Under the pieces are notes generated by a model. It had not been told where the DNA came from, made no database searches, and saw only the letters and a list, made by a program, of their open reading frames with translations. Below, piece after piece: positions 6,782 through 13,075 of a DNA stretch of 18,688 nt. This DNA comes from Anaerolineae bacterium (GTDB lineage Bacteria; Chloroflexota; Anaerolineae; Aggregatilineales; Phototrophicaceae): positions 1 through 18,688 of the forward strand of contig JANQRM010000075.1 of NCBI GenBank assembly GCA_028284565.1, in the 5' to 3' direction. Within the stretch, counting starts at the first letter, position 1. Every line of letters begins with the position of its first letter. The translations under genes were made by a program, and so were the position numbers.

Positions 6782-7720
6782 TTAATAGATACCGGCGATT
6801 TGAGGCATCATTGCGGTGGTTAAGCTGACTTCCTCAGTGTCGATAAAGCATCCCGCGATGTTGTTGGCATCAAAGAGGCTCCTGCCCTTGTCACTGCCCA
6901 TCACACAACCCGCGGTTGCCCATGCTTCTGCACAACACGCATCTTCAGCAATCACCGTAACCGTCTGAGTTTGGTTGCGTGCGGGTTCACCTGTGAAAGG
7001 GTCAATCAAGTGGTGCATAGGGGTGTCATTCATTGTCCACTTGCGATAATCTACTCCAGAGGTCGCCATCGTTGCATTACTCAGATAGATGCCATACAAA
7101 TCCTGTTCCGGTTGTGAACCATCATTCGGTGTGGCAATACTGACCAACCAGCCGGGAGTGTTGACAGGGGTATCCCCAGCGATGATGTCGCCACCTGCGT
7201 CGATGAGACACGCACCGACAGACCGAATGCAATCCCGTGCGCGTTGTGCTGTCCAACCCTTGACGATCCCATTCAAATCGAGCATCACATTGTCGAACAA
7301 CCAGACAGAGGGACACCGTTCATTTAGCAAAACATGATGGTAGCCATGATGCAAGCGATGTCTTGAGGTCGGGTTTAGGGTTGCTTCAAACACTCGATTT
7401 TGTTCAAAGGATGTAGCATAGCCGGCTTGTTCCATCGGTTGTAAGAGGGTTGGGTCATAGTAGCCTTGGGTGCGGTCTGCCCAGCGGAGGGCTTCTTCTA
7501 CAACGCTGTAGAACACAGCCGAGACACTGCCACCACCTGCACGATTAATGCGACACAATTCACTGGCGGGGTCGAAGCGGGTGAAGATGAGCTCATACTT
7601 TCGGAAGCAATCTTCAACAGTGATGAAGGCGTCTTGGGCATTCTGTGCGCTGGCTTCAATCCAGACTTGAATGGTGGACCCCATAGCGTAGAAGGAATGG
7701 GTTTGAAATGGGTTGTTCAT
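6782..7720 (-). CDS. apbE: FAD:protein FMN transferase (ApbE family)
   Basis: 312 residues from ATG 7718-7720. ApbE proteins split FAD and attach FMN through a phosphoester bond to Ser/Thr of target proteins, using Mg2+. Visible family motifs: 'GYYDPT' (86-91), 'LNGIVKGW' (149-156), 'AGGD' (175-178), 'SGVDYRKW' (221-228), 'HLIDPFTGEP' (237-246) and 'CAEAWATA' (263-270), where the usual Asp of the metal site is Glu. The frame is open upstream to 7891, but that extension overlaps the previous gene and adds unrelated sequence. No signal peptide or lipobox precedes the domain, unlike most exported ApbE proteins. Second-last gene of the redox operon; no clear acceptor protein with a [ST]GA[ST] FMN-binding domain is in the window. 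Confidence 0.92.
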   Translation of the reverse strand: MNNPFQTHSFYAMGSTIQVWIEASAQNAQDAFITVEDCFRKYELIFTRFDPASELCRINRAGGGSVSAVFYSVVEEALRWADRTQGYYDPTLLQPMEQAGYATSFEQNRVFEATLNPTSRHRLHHGYHHVLLNERCPSVWLFDNVMLDLNGIVKGWTAQRARDCIRSVGACLIDAGGDIIAGDTPVNTPGWLVSIATPNDGSQPEQDLYGIYLSNATMATSGVDYRKWTMNDTPMHHLIDPFTGEPARNQTQTVTVIAEDACCAEAWATAGCVMGSDKGRSLFDANNIAGCFIDTEEVSLTTAMMPQIAGIY

Positions 7721-7736
7721 GGAAACGCTTCTTTCT

Positions 7737-7961
7737 TTAGCGTGAGGAACGACTGCGGGCGACAGGCATTCCGATTTGATTCGGTTGGTTGTTGCCGGGT
7801 TGACCGAGTTGTGGTTCGTTTTGACTGGTAAGCTCTGGTGCTTGAGCTGTATTGGCAATCCAGTGTGCGCCCCAGAAGGTTGCGAGCGCACTGATAGTTA
7901 ACATGAACCACTGGACAACATTGGTAGTTGACTTTTGGCGTTTGCGTGATGGTTTAGTCAT
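7737..7961 (-). CDS. small single-TM protein of the ApbE operon
   Basis: 74 residues. A basic N-terminus (TKPSRKRQK) precedes one hydrophobic helix (about 16-35) and an Asn/Gln/Pro-rich tail that should be extracytoplasmic, ending in an Arg/Ser-rich stretch. ATG 7959-7961 overlaps the stop of the upstream acidic-peptide gene by 8 bp (ATGACTAA), so translation is probably coupled. The frame continues open upstream to 8084, but that part is Lys/Thr-rich out-of-frame reading of the acidic gene. No known domain. By position it may be a subunit or maturation factor for the redox complex; this is inference. Confidence 0.65.
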   Translation of the reverse strand: MTKPSRKRQKSTTNVVQWFMLTISALATFWGAHWIANTAQAPELTSQNEPQLGQPGNNQPNQIGMPVARSRSSR

Positions 7962-8247
7962 CGTCTTCTTCTTCATATTCGTCTTCGTTGTGGTCGTCTT
8001 CCTCGTATGCTTCACTCTCTTCGTGTTCTTCCTCTTCGTACGCTTCTTCATATTCTTCTTCGTCTTCATAGGCTTCACCTTCATACTCGTAGGCAGCCTC
8101 TTCGCCTTGCGCCAGATCGACTTGGGTCATTACATCGGGATTGCTGGATTCATCGACCAATTGCTGATTGGCAACCAATAAACCTCCAAAGCCGAGGGTG
8201 AGGATGGTGATAATCAGGGCGATAGTTAAGTTCTTGCGGACATTCAT
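7954..8247 (-). CDS. membrane-anchored Glu/Asp/Tyr-rich small protein
   Basis: 97 residues from ATG 8245-8247. GGAAGG lies 6 bp upstream and overlaps the alternative TTG start at 8262, which is therefore rejected. An uncleaved-looking signal anchor (about 7-27) precedes a short linker and then about 50 residues made almost wholly of Glu, Asp, Tyr, Ala and a few His, with 'EAYE' recurring. Such a tail on the outer face would bind cations and could concentrate Fe3+, Ca2+ or a redox partner; no domain is recognised. First gene of the redox operon, divergent from the two-component system and next to the 11-bp repeats. Low complexity makes homology searching difficult. Confidence 0.75.
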   Translation of the reverse strand: MNVRKNLTIALIITILTLGFGGLLVANQQLVDESSNPDVMTQVDLAQGEEAAYEYEGEAYEDEEEYEEAYEEEEHEESEAYEEDDHNEDEYEEEDDD

Positions 8248-8306
8248 AGTGTTGCCTTCCAATCTGTTGTGTTCGATAGCCTTATCCTAGAGACAATCGA
8301 CGCAAC

Positions 8307-8350
8307 CTGTTTTAACTTCCCCTCAAACAACCTTAAATCTGCGTTAAATC
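8307..8350. promoter_or_regulatory. four 11-bp direct repeats, probable response-regulator operator
   Basis: Read on the minus strand, consecutive 11-mers are GATTTAACGCA, GATTTAAGGTT, GTTTGAGGGGA and AGTTAAAACAG. The first two share a perfect GATTTAA and the others are weaker. An 11-bp period places sites on one helix face, the usual arrangement for OmpR/PhoB-family dimers. The array lies between the divergent redox operon (8247) and the regulator gene (8399) and could control both. Confidence 0.6.
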
Positions 8351-8361
8351 CTGTAAAGTGA

Positions 8362-8370
8362 TGGTAAACT
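8362..8370 (+). promoter_or_regulatory. extended -10 of the response regulator gene
   Basis: TGGTAAACT gives a TGn extension and a TAAACT -10 hexamer 28 bp before the ATG. No consensus -35 is present; that position overlaps the 11-bp direct repeats, consistent with activator-dependent initiation. Confidence 0.45.
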
Positions 8371-8398
8371 TTGGCAATTCACCCAGAGGAGAGACAGA

Positions 8399-9097
8399 AT
8401 GCCGACAGTTTTACTTGTCGAAGACGATGTGCGAATCACCGAACCATTAGAGCGTGCCTTACGCTTACAGCAATTTGATGTGTTGGTGGCGCATGATGGA
8501 CGCGCAGGGTTGGATATGGCACTCGACCAAGACCCTGATATTGTGGTATTGGATGTCATGATGCCAGAGATGTCGGGCTGGGATGTGTGCAAATTGCTAC
8601 GGCAAGAGAGTACTGTGCCGATTATGATGTTGACCGCATTAGATGAAGAGGTTGACCGTATTCTGGGCTTGGAATTGGGTGCAGACGATTATCTGACAAA
8701 GCCCTTTAGCTCACGAGAACTCATCGCTCGGATTCGTGCCTTGTTGCGTCGAGTACAGCTTGACCGCATCCATCCTGTCGAAGAACCACCCACAGACTAT
8801 GAAATCGGGGATATTCGATTGGATATCGCGCGACGCGAAGTCTTGAAGGCAGGGGAAACACTCAAGCTGAGATATAAAGAATTTGAGTTGCTAAAACTCT
8901 TGATGCACCATGCCGGCACAGTCGTCACACGGGATACCCTCTTTAATGACGTGTGGGGAACCGAGTGGTATGGGGATACACGAACCTTAGATGTGCATAT
9001 CCGCTGGTTGAGACAAAAAATCGAAGATGACCCCAGTGACCCGTTGTATATTCGCACAGTGCGCGGGGTGGGTTTTGAATTTGTGAAGGAACGCTAA
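8399..9097 (+). CDS. OmpR/PhoB-family response regulator
   Basis: 232 residues. The receiver domain (3-115) has the acidic pocket ED(D) at 8-10, the phosphoacceptor Asp52 in 'VVLDVMMP', Thr79 and Lys101 in 'LTKPF'. A winged-helix DNA-binding domain follows (about 133-230) with 'RYKEFELLKLLMHHAG' and 'IRTVRGVGFEF'. AGAGGAG lies just upstream of the ATG. The histidine kinase gene begins one base after its stop, so they form one operon. The divergent redox operon and the 11-bp repeats between suggest that both units are its targets. No symbol is assigned because orthology to a named system cannot be decided by eye. Confidence 0.96.
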   Translation: MPTVLLVEDDVRITEPLERALRLQQFDVLVAHDGRAGLDMALDQDPDIVVLDVMMPEMSGWDVCKLLRQESTVPIMMLTALDEEVDRILGLELGADDYLTKPFSSRELIARIRALLRRVQLDRIHPVEEPPTDYEIGDIRLDIARREVLKAGETLKLRYKEFELLKLLMHHAGTVVTRDTLFNDVWGTEWYGDTRTLDVHIRWLRQKIEDDPSDPLYIRTVRGVGFEFVKER

Positions 9098-9098
9098 G

Positions 9099-10529
9099 AT
9101 GACAAATCACCTTTCCTTAAAACGTTTACGCACCCGTTTGGTTCTGGCATTTGTTGGGATGGTCTTTATAAGTGGGTTTTCTCTAGCAGTTTTTGCAGGG
9201 ACACAATTCCAAGAATTCGTCTATGCCCAAGCCGAAAGCGAATTGATGAACGAAACGCTCTCCCTTACATCAAGCCTAACAGAAACACTAGAACATCTCG
9301 ACTCTGCGAGAGGTTCAAGCTCGCTCCAAAACTATCTCTATGAAGAAGCCATAGACTTTGGCGGGAGTATCACCGTCTTGGATGCCAATGGCGAGTTGAT
9401 TATGTCCACCGCCGCATCAGATAAGATAGAAGCTAATGGTCAGGAAGTTATCTCCGCACAAGACAACATCGTTAGTGCCAATCGACGCATGACCAATCAT
9501 ACTGAAATGATTTATGTCGCCGCCCCTGTCATCTATGAGACTTCACGCATTGGCATCATTCAATTGGCAACACCCACAACCCAAGAGCAGGCACAGATTC
9601 AACAACAATGGATAGGTTTACTCGTTACAGTCTTTGTTGTCACCGTCTTTGCCTTTTTGTTGGCAAGTTGGCTGGCTGTCACGATGACACGCCCCTTAGG
9701 TCAGTTACAAAGCATTGTGGCGAAGTATGCTGGTGGGGATTTATCGGAACGCTTCAAGCAAAAGGCTCCCTATGAAATCCAAACACTAGGCGATGATTTC
9801 AATTCAATGGCACAGGAACTCCAATCGATGATTGATGAGCAACGGCTCTTTGCCAGCAATGCTTCCCATGAATTGCGGACACCCCTCGCCAGTATGAAAG
9901 TCCGCACTGAACTTCTGTTGTCAGATGAATTGGATAGTAAGACGGAGGAACAGTATCTACGAGAAGTGGATGAGGAAGTCACACGACTCGGTGGCTTGAT
10001 TGAAGACTTATTTTTGCTCTCACGGATTGATTCTGACCGCTTGGAAGTGGGTCATGAACAGGTTGATGTGCGGCGTTTAGCTCATGCCGTCGTACATACC
10101 ATGCAACCGCGCATTGAACAGAAACAACTTGACTTTGAATTAGAAATCAGGGACGACCTACCAAGTATCCAAGCGAATACAAATCATATTCGGACGATTT
10201 TGCGGAATATTGTCGATAATGCGATCAAATATACGCCCGATGGTGGGACCATCCGCTGGAATATCTCGCAGAATGCCTATCGACTGTGTATTTCGGTCAC
10301 GGATTCTGGCATTGGAATTGATACAGATGACCTCGCTAAAATTACGAATCGCTTCTATCGTGCTGACCAAGCGCACTCCCGCACGATTTCTGGGCATGGC
10401 TTGGGCATGTCACTTGTCGAGTCGATTACCGTGCTGTATGGCGGTGAGTTAACTATCCAAAGTGAGGGCGAAGGCAAAGGCACAGAAGTCCGCGTCGAAC
10501 TGCCTCTCTTAACTACAGAACTCATATAA
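9099..10529 (+). CDS. HAMP sensor histidine kinase
   Basis: 476 residues. TM1 (about 12-34) and TM2 (about 172-195) flank an extracytoplasmic sensor of about 135 residues; the part around 'GGSITVLDANGELIMST' looks like a PAS/Cache-type fold. HAMP follows, then HisKA with the phospho-acceptor His257 in 'SHELRTPL'. The ATPase domain has an N box 'NIVDNAIKYTPDGG', G1 'DSGIGID' and G2 'GHGLGMSL'. It should phosphorylate Asp52 of the regulator encoded just upstream. Its location opposite an ApbE/ferric-reductase operon suggests sensing of metal, redox or envelope state, which the sequence does not decide. Confidence 0.95.
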   Translation: MTNHLSLKRLRTRLVLAFVGMVFISGFSLAVFAGTQFQEFVYAQAESELMNETLSLTSSLTETLEHLDSARGSSSLQNYLYEEAIDFGGSITVLDANGELIMSTAASDKIEANGQEVISAQDNIVSANRRMTNHTEMIYVAAPVIYETSRIGIIQLATPTTQEQAQIQQQWIGLLVTVFVVTVFAFLLASWLAVTMTRPLGQLQSIVAKYAGGDLSERFKQKAPYEIQTLGDDFNSMAQELQSMIDEQRLFASNASHELRTPLASMKVRTELLLSDELDSKTEEQYLREVDEEVTRLGGLIEDLFLLSRIDSDRLEVGHEQVDVRRLAHAVVHTMQPRIEQKQLDFELEIRDDLPSIQANTNHIRTILRNIVDNAIKYTPDGGTIRWNISQNAYRLCISVTDSGIGIDTDDLAKITNRFYRADQAHSRTISGHGLGMSLVESITVLYGGELTIQSEGEGKGTEVRVELPLLTTELI

Positions 10530-10578
10530 CGATTCCTTAATCTGAATTTAGCATCTGCATAAACCTGTCAACCTGCCG

Positions 10579-10584
10579 TATAAT
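10579..10584 (+). promoter_or_regulatory. -10 element of the phosphoesterase gene
   Basis: A consensus TATAAT lies 38 bp before the ATG at 10623. The -35 position is poor (TGCATA at 17 bp spacing). Confidence 0.5.
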
Positions 10585-10622
10585 AGAGGGCATGATGCCA
10601 GAACAACGGAGTGTAAAATGGA

Positions 10623-11213
10623 ATGCGGATTGGAATCCTCTCCGATATACATGGAGACTATAATGCCCTGTGCGATGCGCTCAATCGGCTTGAAAACATT
10701 CATCAGGTGGTGCAAGTCTTATGTGCAGGGGATTTAGTCGGACGCGGACCTCAGCAGGATAAAGTCGTCGAAGTTATCCGAGAACGCAACATCCCAACAG
10801 TCAAAGGCAACCATGACGAATGGTTCAATGACCTGACAGACGAAAACACCGAATATCTCAAGTCGCTCCCGATGGATTGGAAGGGAACGTTGGGGTCGGT
10901 TGGGCTGTATATGTGTCATGGGAAACCGGGCAATAATATGTGGGGGATGTACCGTGATCACCTATCGAAGACCTACTTAAACATGGTATTGGGGTCGCTC
11001 AAGTCACAGGTGCTTGTCACCGGACACACGCATGTTCCCTTATATATGCGAGTGGAGAAGGGCTGTATTATCAATCCTGGATCGCTTTATACCTTTAAGA
11101 GTTCCCGCGCAACCTCCCATACCTATGGAGTCTTGAATCTCGATACGATGACCTTTGATGTCTATAACATCAATGACCCGGCGGGTAGTTCACCAATGGC
11201 GATGGGGTGGTAG
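10623..11213 (+). CDS. YfcE/MJ0936-like calcineurin-type metallophosphoesterase
   Basis: 196 residues, the usual length of the family. All metal-binding motifs are present: 'SDIHGDYNAL' (Asp8, His10), 'GDLVGRGP', 'GNHDEW', 'CHGKPG' and 'GHTHVP', then 'INPGSL'. These enzymes hydrolyse phosphodiesters with two metal ions in the cytoplasm; the natural substrate is usually unknown. GGAG at 10608-10611 precedes the ATG by 11 bp, a rather long spacing, but 'MRIGILSDIHG' is the canonical start. It converges on the Thg1 gene with a 3-bp gap and no terminator between them. Confidence 0.92.
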   Translation: MRIGILSDIHGDYNALCDALNRLENIHQVVQVLCAGDLVGRGPQQDKVVEVIRERNIPTVKGNHDEWFNDLTDENTEYLKSLPMDWKGTLGSVGLYMCHGKPGNNMWGMYRDHLSKTYLNMVLGSLKSQVLVTGHTHVPLYMRVEKGCIINPGSLYTFKSSRATSHTYGVLNLDTMTFDVYNINDPAGSSPMAMGW

Positions 11214-11216
11214 ATA

Positions 11217-12002
11217 TTATTCAGTCAATGTTTGGTTCACTTCTTTGCGTAACAATGAACCTATCATCTGACCGTATGGCTCACCAAGTGGCAGGTCAAG
11301 ATCGCGTAGGATACGCTTGCGGGGTTTGGACATTACAGTTTCGCCTGTTTGAGGATTATAGCCTTCTTTTTGATAAGTTTCCCAATAGAAACCCACCCCG
11401 CGCTTCTGCCAACTGGGTAGGTCGTTAAAATTAATTCCACGTTTAAATAGCAGTTCATTTTTGCCTGATGGACTAAGGTTGTGCAACATATTGGTGGCTA
11501 TTGTAGCGTTTTTACCCTCTTGGCGGAGCAACCAATAGCAATGGGCGCTGAGGGCGTTACGATGAGCATCATCTTGTCGCCAACGGAAATAATCAATCAC
11601 ATGATCAACTCGTGGTAATTGTGAGATACGACAGTCAAAAGCCACCACATCACCCAATTTGAGTGAGAAACATGCACTGGCTTCACCTGCCAATACCGAG
11701 TTGTATTTTCGTAGCTTTCGTGCAAATGTCCCTTCATCTGGATGAAACAACAGCGAGATTTCATCGCTCTGAGTATAGGCATAAATAATCCGAAATCCGC
11801 ATGTCATTAGATGTTCAACAGTGTCAAGCATCATATCCCGAAATCGACTATCAAACGGGGCTTCAAATTGGTGAATTTCCTTTGTTAACCGAGAAAAGCT
11901 CCGTCCATCCAAACGCGCAACCATGTGTATGCCCGGCAAAACGATTAAATCATGTGCCGTTTCAAAATGGCGCAGGTATGCTTCAAATGCGTCGTTATTC
12001 AC
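11217..12002 (-). CDS. thg1: Thg1-like 3'-5' RNA polymerase
   Basis: 261 residues starting at GTG 12000-12002, which overlaps the stop of the upstream kinase gene by 8 bp (GTGAATAA). Family motifs are intact: 'ARLDGRSFSRLT' with Asp32, 'YTQSDEISLLF' with Asp80/Glu81 (two-metal catalysis), 'FDCRISQLP' and 'DYFRWRQDDAHRNAL'. Eukaryotic Thg1 adds G to the 5' end of tRNA-His; bacterial Thg1-like proteins add nucleotides in the 3'-5' direction to repair 5'-truncated tRNAs using the other strand as template. The C-terminal 'KRGINFNDLPSWQKRGVGFYW' is typical of the bacterial group. Pairing with an end-healing-type kinase supports an RNA-repair role rather than tRNA-His maturation. Confidence 0.93.
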   Translation of the reverse strand: MNNDAFEAYLRHFETAHDLIVLPGIHMVARLDGRSFSRLTKEIHQFEAPFDSRFRDMMLDTVEHLMTCGFRIIYAYTQSDEISLLFHPDEGTFARKLRKYNSVLAGEASACFSLKLGDVVAFDCRISQLPRVDHVIDYFRWRQDDAHRNALSAHCYWLLRQEGKNATIATNMLHNLSPSGKNELLFKRGINFNDLPSWQKRGVGFYWETYQKEGYNPQTGETVMSKPRKRILRDLDLPLGEPYGQMIGSLLRKEVNQTLTE

Positions 12003-12441
12003 GCTCCCACTCCATTACACCAAATTTCCCGTCAGAGGTTATGGATACATAGTATAAGTCATCAAAGCCCTCGTCGTAGTCGGGTAGTTCCAATTTCGCT
12101 GATGTTCCATAGATCGCTTTATCAGGGACTTGTAGTTCACCAGAACGCCTTTGGTTACGTCGCAAGGCATCACTAACTTTGGATTGGAAGTAGTATCCCT
12201 TGATAATAAATTTCGCGCCTTTCGCAGGTTCAATATAACGGTATCGCAGTATCTTCGTGACATTGGTGTTGTCAATGACTACAGATTGCTTTGCGGTCAA
12301 ACAGGCTTCAAACAGCACATTTTCCCGATGACGGGTGCGTAACATATCGAGGTTGATACGGACATGCGAGTGGAAAAACATCTGCTGATAGAAAGAAGAC
12401 TTACCTGTTGCTTGAATTCCAATAAAAATGACACATTCCAT
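11995..12441 (-). CDS. P-loop polynucleotide-kinase-like ATPase paired with Thg1
   Basis: 148 residues. Walker A is GIQATGKS (8-15), followed by 'HVRINLDMLRTRHRE' (Asp general-base candidate), the Walker-B-like strand 'VVIDNTN' and a lid with 'RRNQRRSGELQVP', the plan of the T4 Pnkp-like/AAA_33 5'-OH kinases. ATG 12439-12441 is chosen because AGGGA lies 7 bp upstream; GTG 12447 and TTG 12444 in frame are less well placed. It overlaps the Thg1 gene by 8 bp. A kinase could restore 5'-phosphate on broken RNA before 3'-5' nucleotide addition; this is inference from pairing. Substrate could also be a nucleoside or other small molecule. Confidence 0.82.
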   Translation of the reverse strand: MECVIFIGIQATGKSSFYQQMFFHSHVRINLDMLRTRHRENVLFEACLTAKQSVVIDNTNVTKILRYRYIEPAKGAKFIIKGYYFQSKVSDALRRNQRRSGELQVPDKAIYGTSAKLELPDYDEGFDDLYYVSITSDGKFGVMEWERE

Positions 12442-12458
12442 CAACACATCCCTGAGTC

Positions 12459-12504
12459 AAAAAAGGGGGAAAGGTATCCAAAAAGCAGATAGTCTTGGAT
12501 ACCT
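12459..12504 (-). terminator. intrinsic terminator after the tail-tube gene
   Basis: A perfect 10-bp stem (12472-12481 with 12495-12504, AGGTATCCAA/TTGGATACCT) closes a 13-base loop; on the minus strand it is followed by TTCCCCCTTTTTT. It lies 22 bp after the stop of the tail-tube-like gene and 18 bp before the kinase start, so it would also shape expression of the RNA-repair pair. Confidence 0.75.
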
Positions 12505-12525
12505 CACTTTCCAGTCATTGAATCG

Positions 12526-12924
12526 TTAGGATGCCGACCAGCTTTCTGCTACCGAGTCATAGGCAATCGTGTAGATTTCTGCCACCATCTCATTCGAGGC
12601 AGTATCAAAGGCAGAATAGCGAATGGACTGGATTTTTGCTCCGCTAAATGTCCAACGACGAGTTTCGACACCATCATCAATAGCGACGACAGCAACAGTT
12701 CGTGTCGGATTTTTCCCATCTATGGTCTCTCGATGCCATGAGTTAAAAGGGGTGTTGGGGTCGCGCTGCACCATCTTCGATACTTCAAAGGGGAATGTTT
12801 CGCCATCGGAGGTATAGGTCACCAAATTGGAGACGGTGAACATGCCTTGTACGACTTCCCCGTCGATTTCAAAAGCAAATTCATTGGCGACTAAGCTATC
12901 AACCGTTTCAAAATCAGTAGTCAT
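12526..12924 (-). CDS. T4 gp19-like contractile tail tube family protein (orphan)
   Basis: 132 residues from ATG 12922-12924, with AAGGA 6 bp upstream; longer in-frame extension to 13143 crosses the divergent promoter region and the PBP start and is rejected. The sequence pattern 'NEFAFEIDGEVVQGMFTVSNL' at the start, a central 'FNSWHRETIDGK', then 'RRWTFSGAKIQSIRYSAFD' and 'NEMVAEIYTIAYD' matches tail-tube proteins of phage T4 and extracellular contractile injection systems (gp19/Afp1/Pvc1 type), which form hexameric inner tubes. No sheath, baseplate, spike or ATPase gene is nearby. It may serve an injection system elsewhere or be repurposed. Family call is by eye; a fold search is needed. 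Confidence 0.65.
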   Translation of the reverse strand: MTTDFETVDSLVANEFAFEIDGEVVQGMFTVSNLVTYTSDGETFPFEVSKMVQRDPNTPFNSWHRETIDGKNPTRTVAVVAIDDGVETRRWTFSGAKIQSIRYSAFDTASNEMVAEIYTIAYDSVAESWSAS

Positions 12925-12962
12925 GTTGTGTCCTTGTGTTTGCATGGTCAAGTTGTTCGCAT

Positions 12963-12968
12963 AGTATA
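12963..12968 (-). promoter_or_regulatory. -10 element of the tail-tube-like gene
   Basis: TATACT on the minus strand, 38 bp upstream of the ATG. No convincing -35 is seen. It is back to back with the -10 at 12999-13004 on the other strand. Confidence 0.4.
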
Positions 12969-12998
12969 GCGGAGTGTCGCGTTTTTCGCATTGCGTTG

Positions 12999-13004
12999 TA
13001 TAAT
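12999..13004 (+). promoter_or_regulatory. -10 element of the transpeptidase gene
   Basis: Consensus TATAAT on the plus strand, 71 bp upstream of the GTG start; the -35 region is poor. The leader between carries no clear hairpin. Confidence 0.4.
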
Positions 13005-13075
13005 GTGCCAACGATAGGGATGGGTAAGATTCACAGGCTAATCTATCCTCGCTAAGTAAATTAGAAGGATTTTTT

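Noticed and set aside
7721..7891. Longer N-terminus for ApbE
   Set aside because: It overlaps the small TM gene for its full length, has no ApbE similarity, and the family domain begins right after ATG 7720.
7962..8084. Lys/Thr-rich N-terminal extension of the small TM protein
   Set aside because: It is an out-of-frame reading of the acidic gene; the ATG at 7961, which overlaps that gene's stop, is the better start.
7852..8181. Plus-strand ORF that looks like a very hydrophobic Phe/Val-rich membrane protein
   Set aside because: It is the antisense of the Glu/Asp-rich gene: GAA/GAG codons read backwards give TTC/CTC. No ribosome site, and it crosses two supported minus-strand genes.
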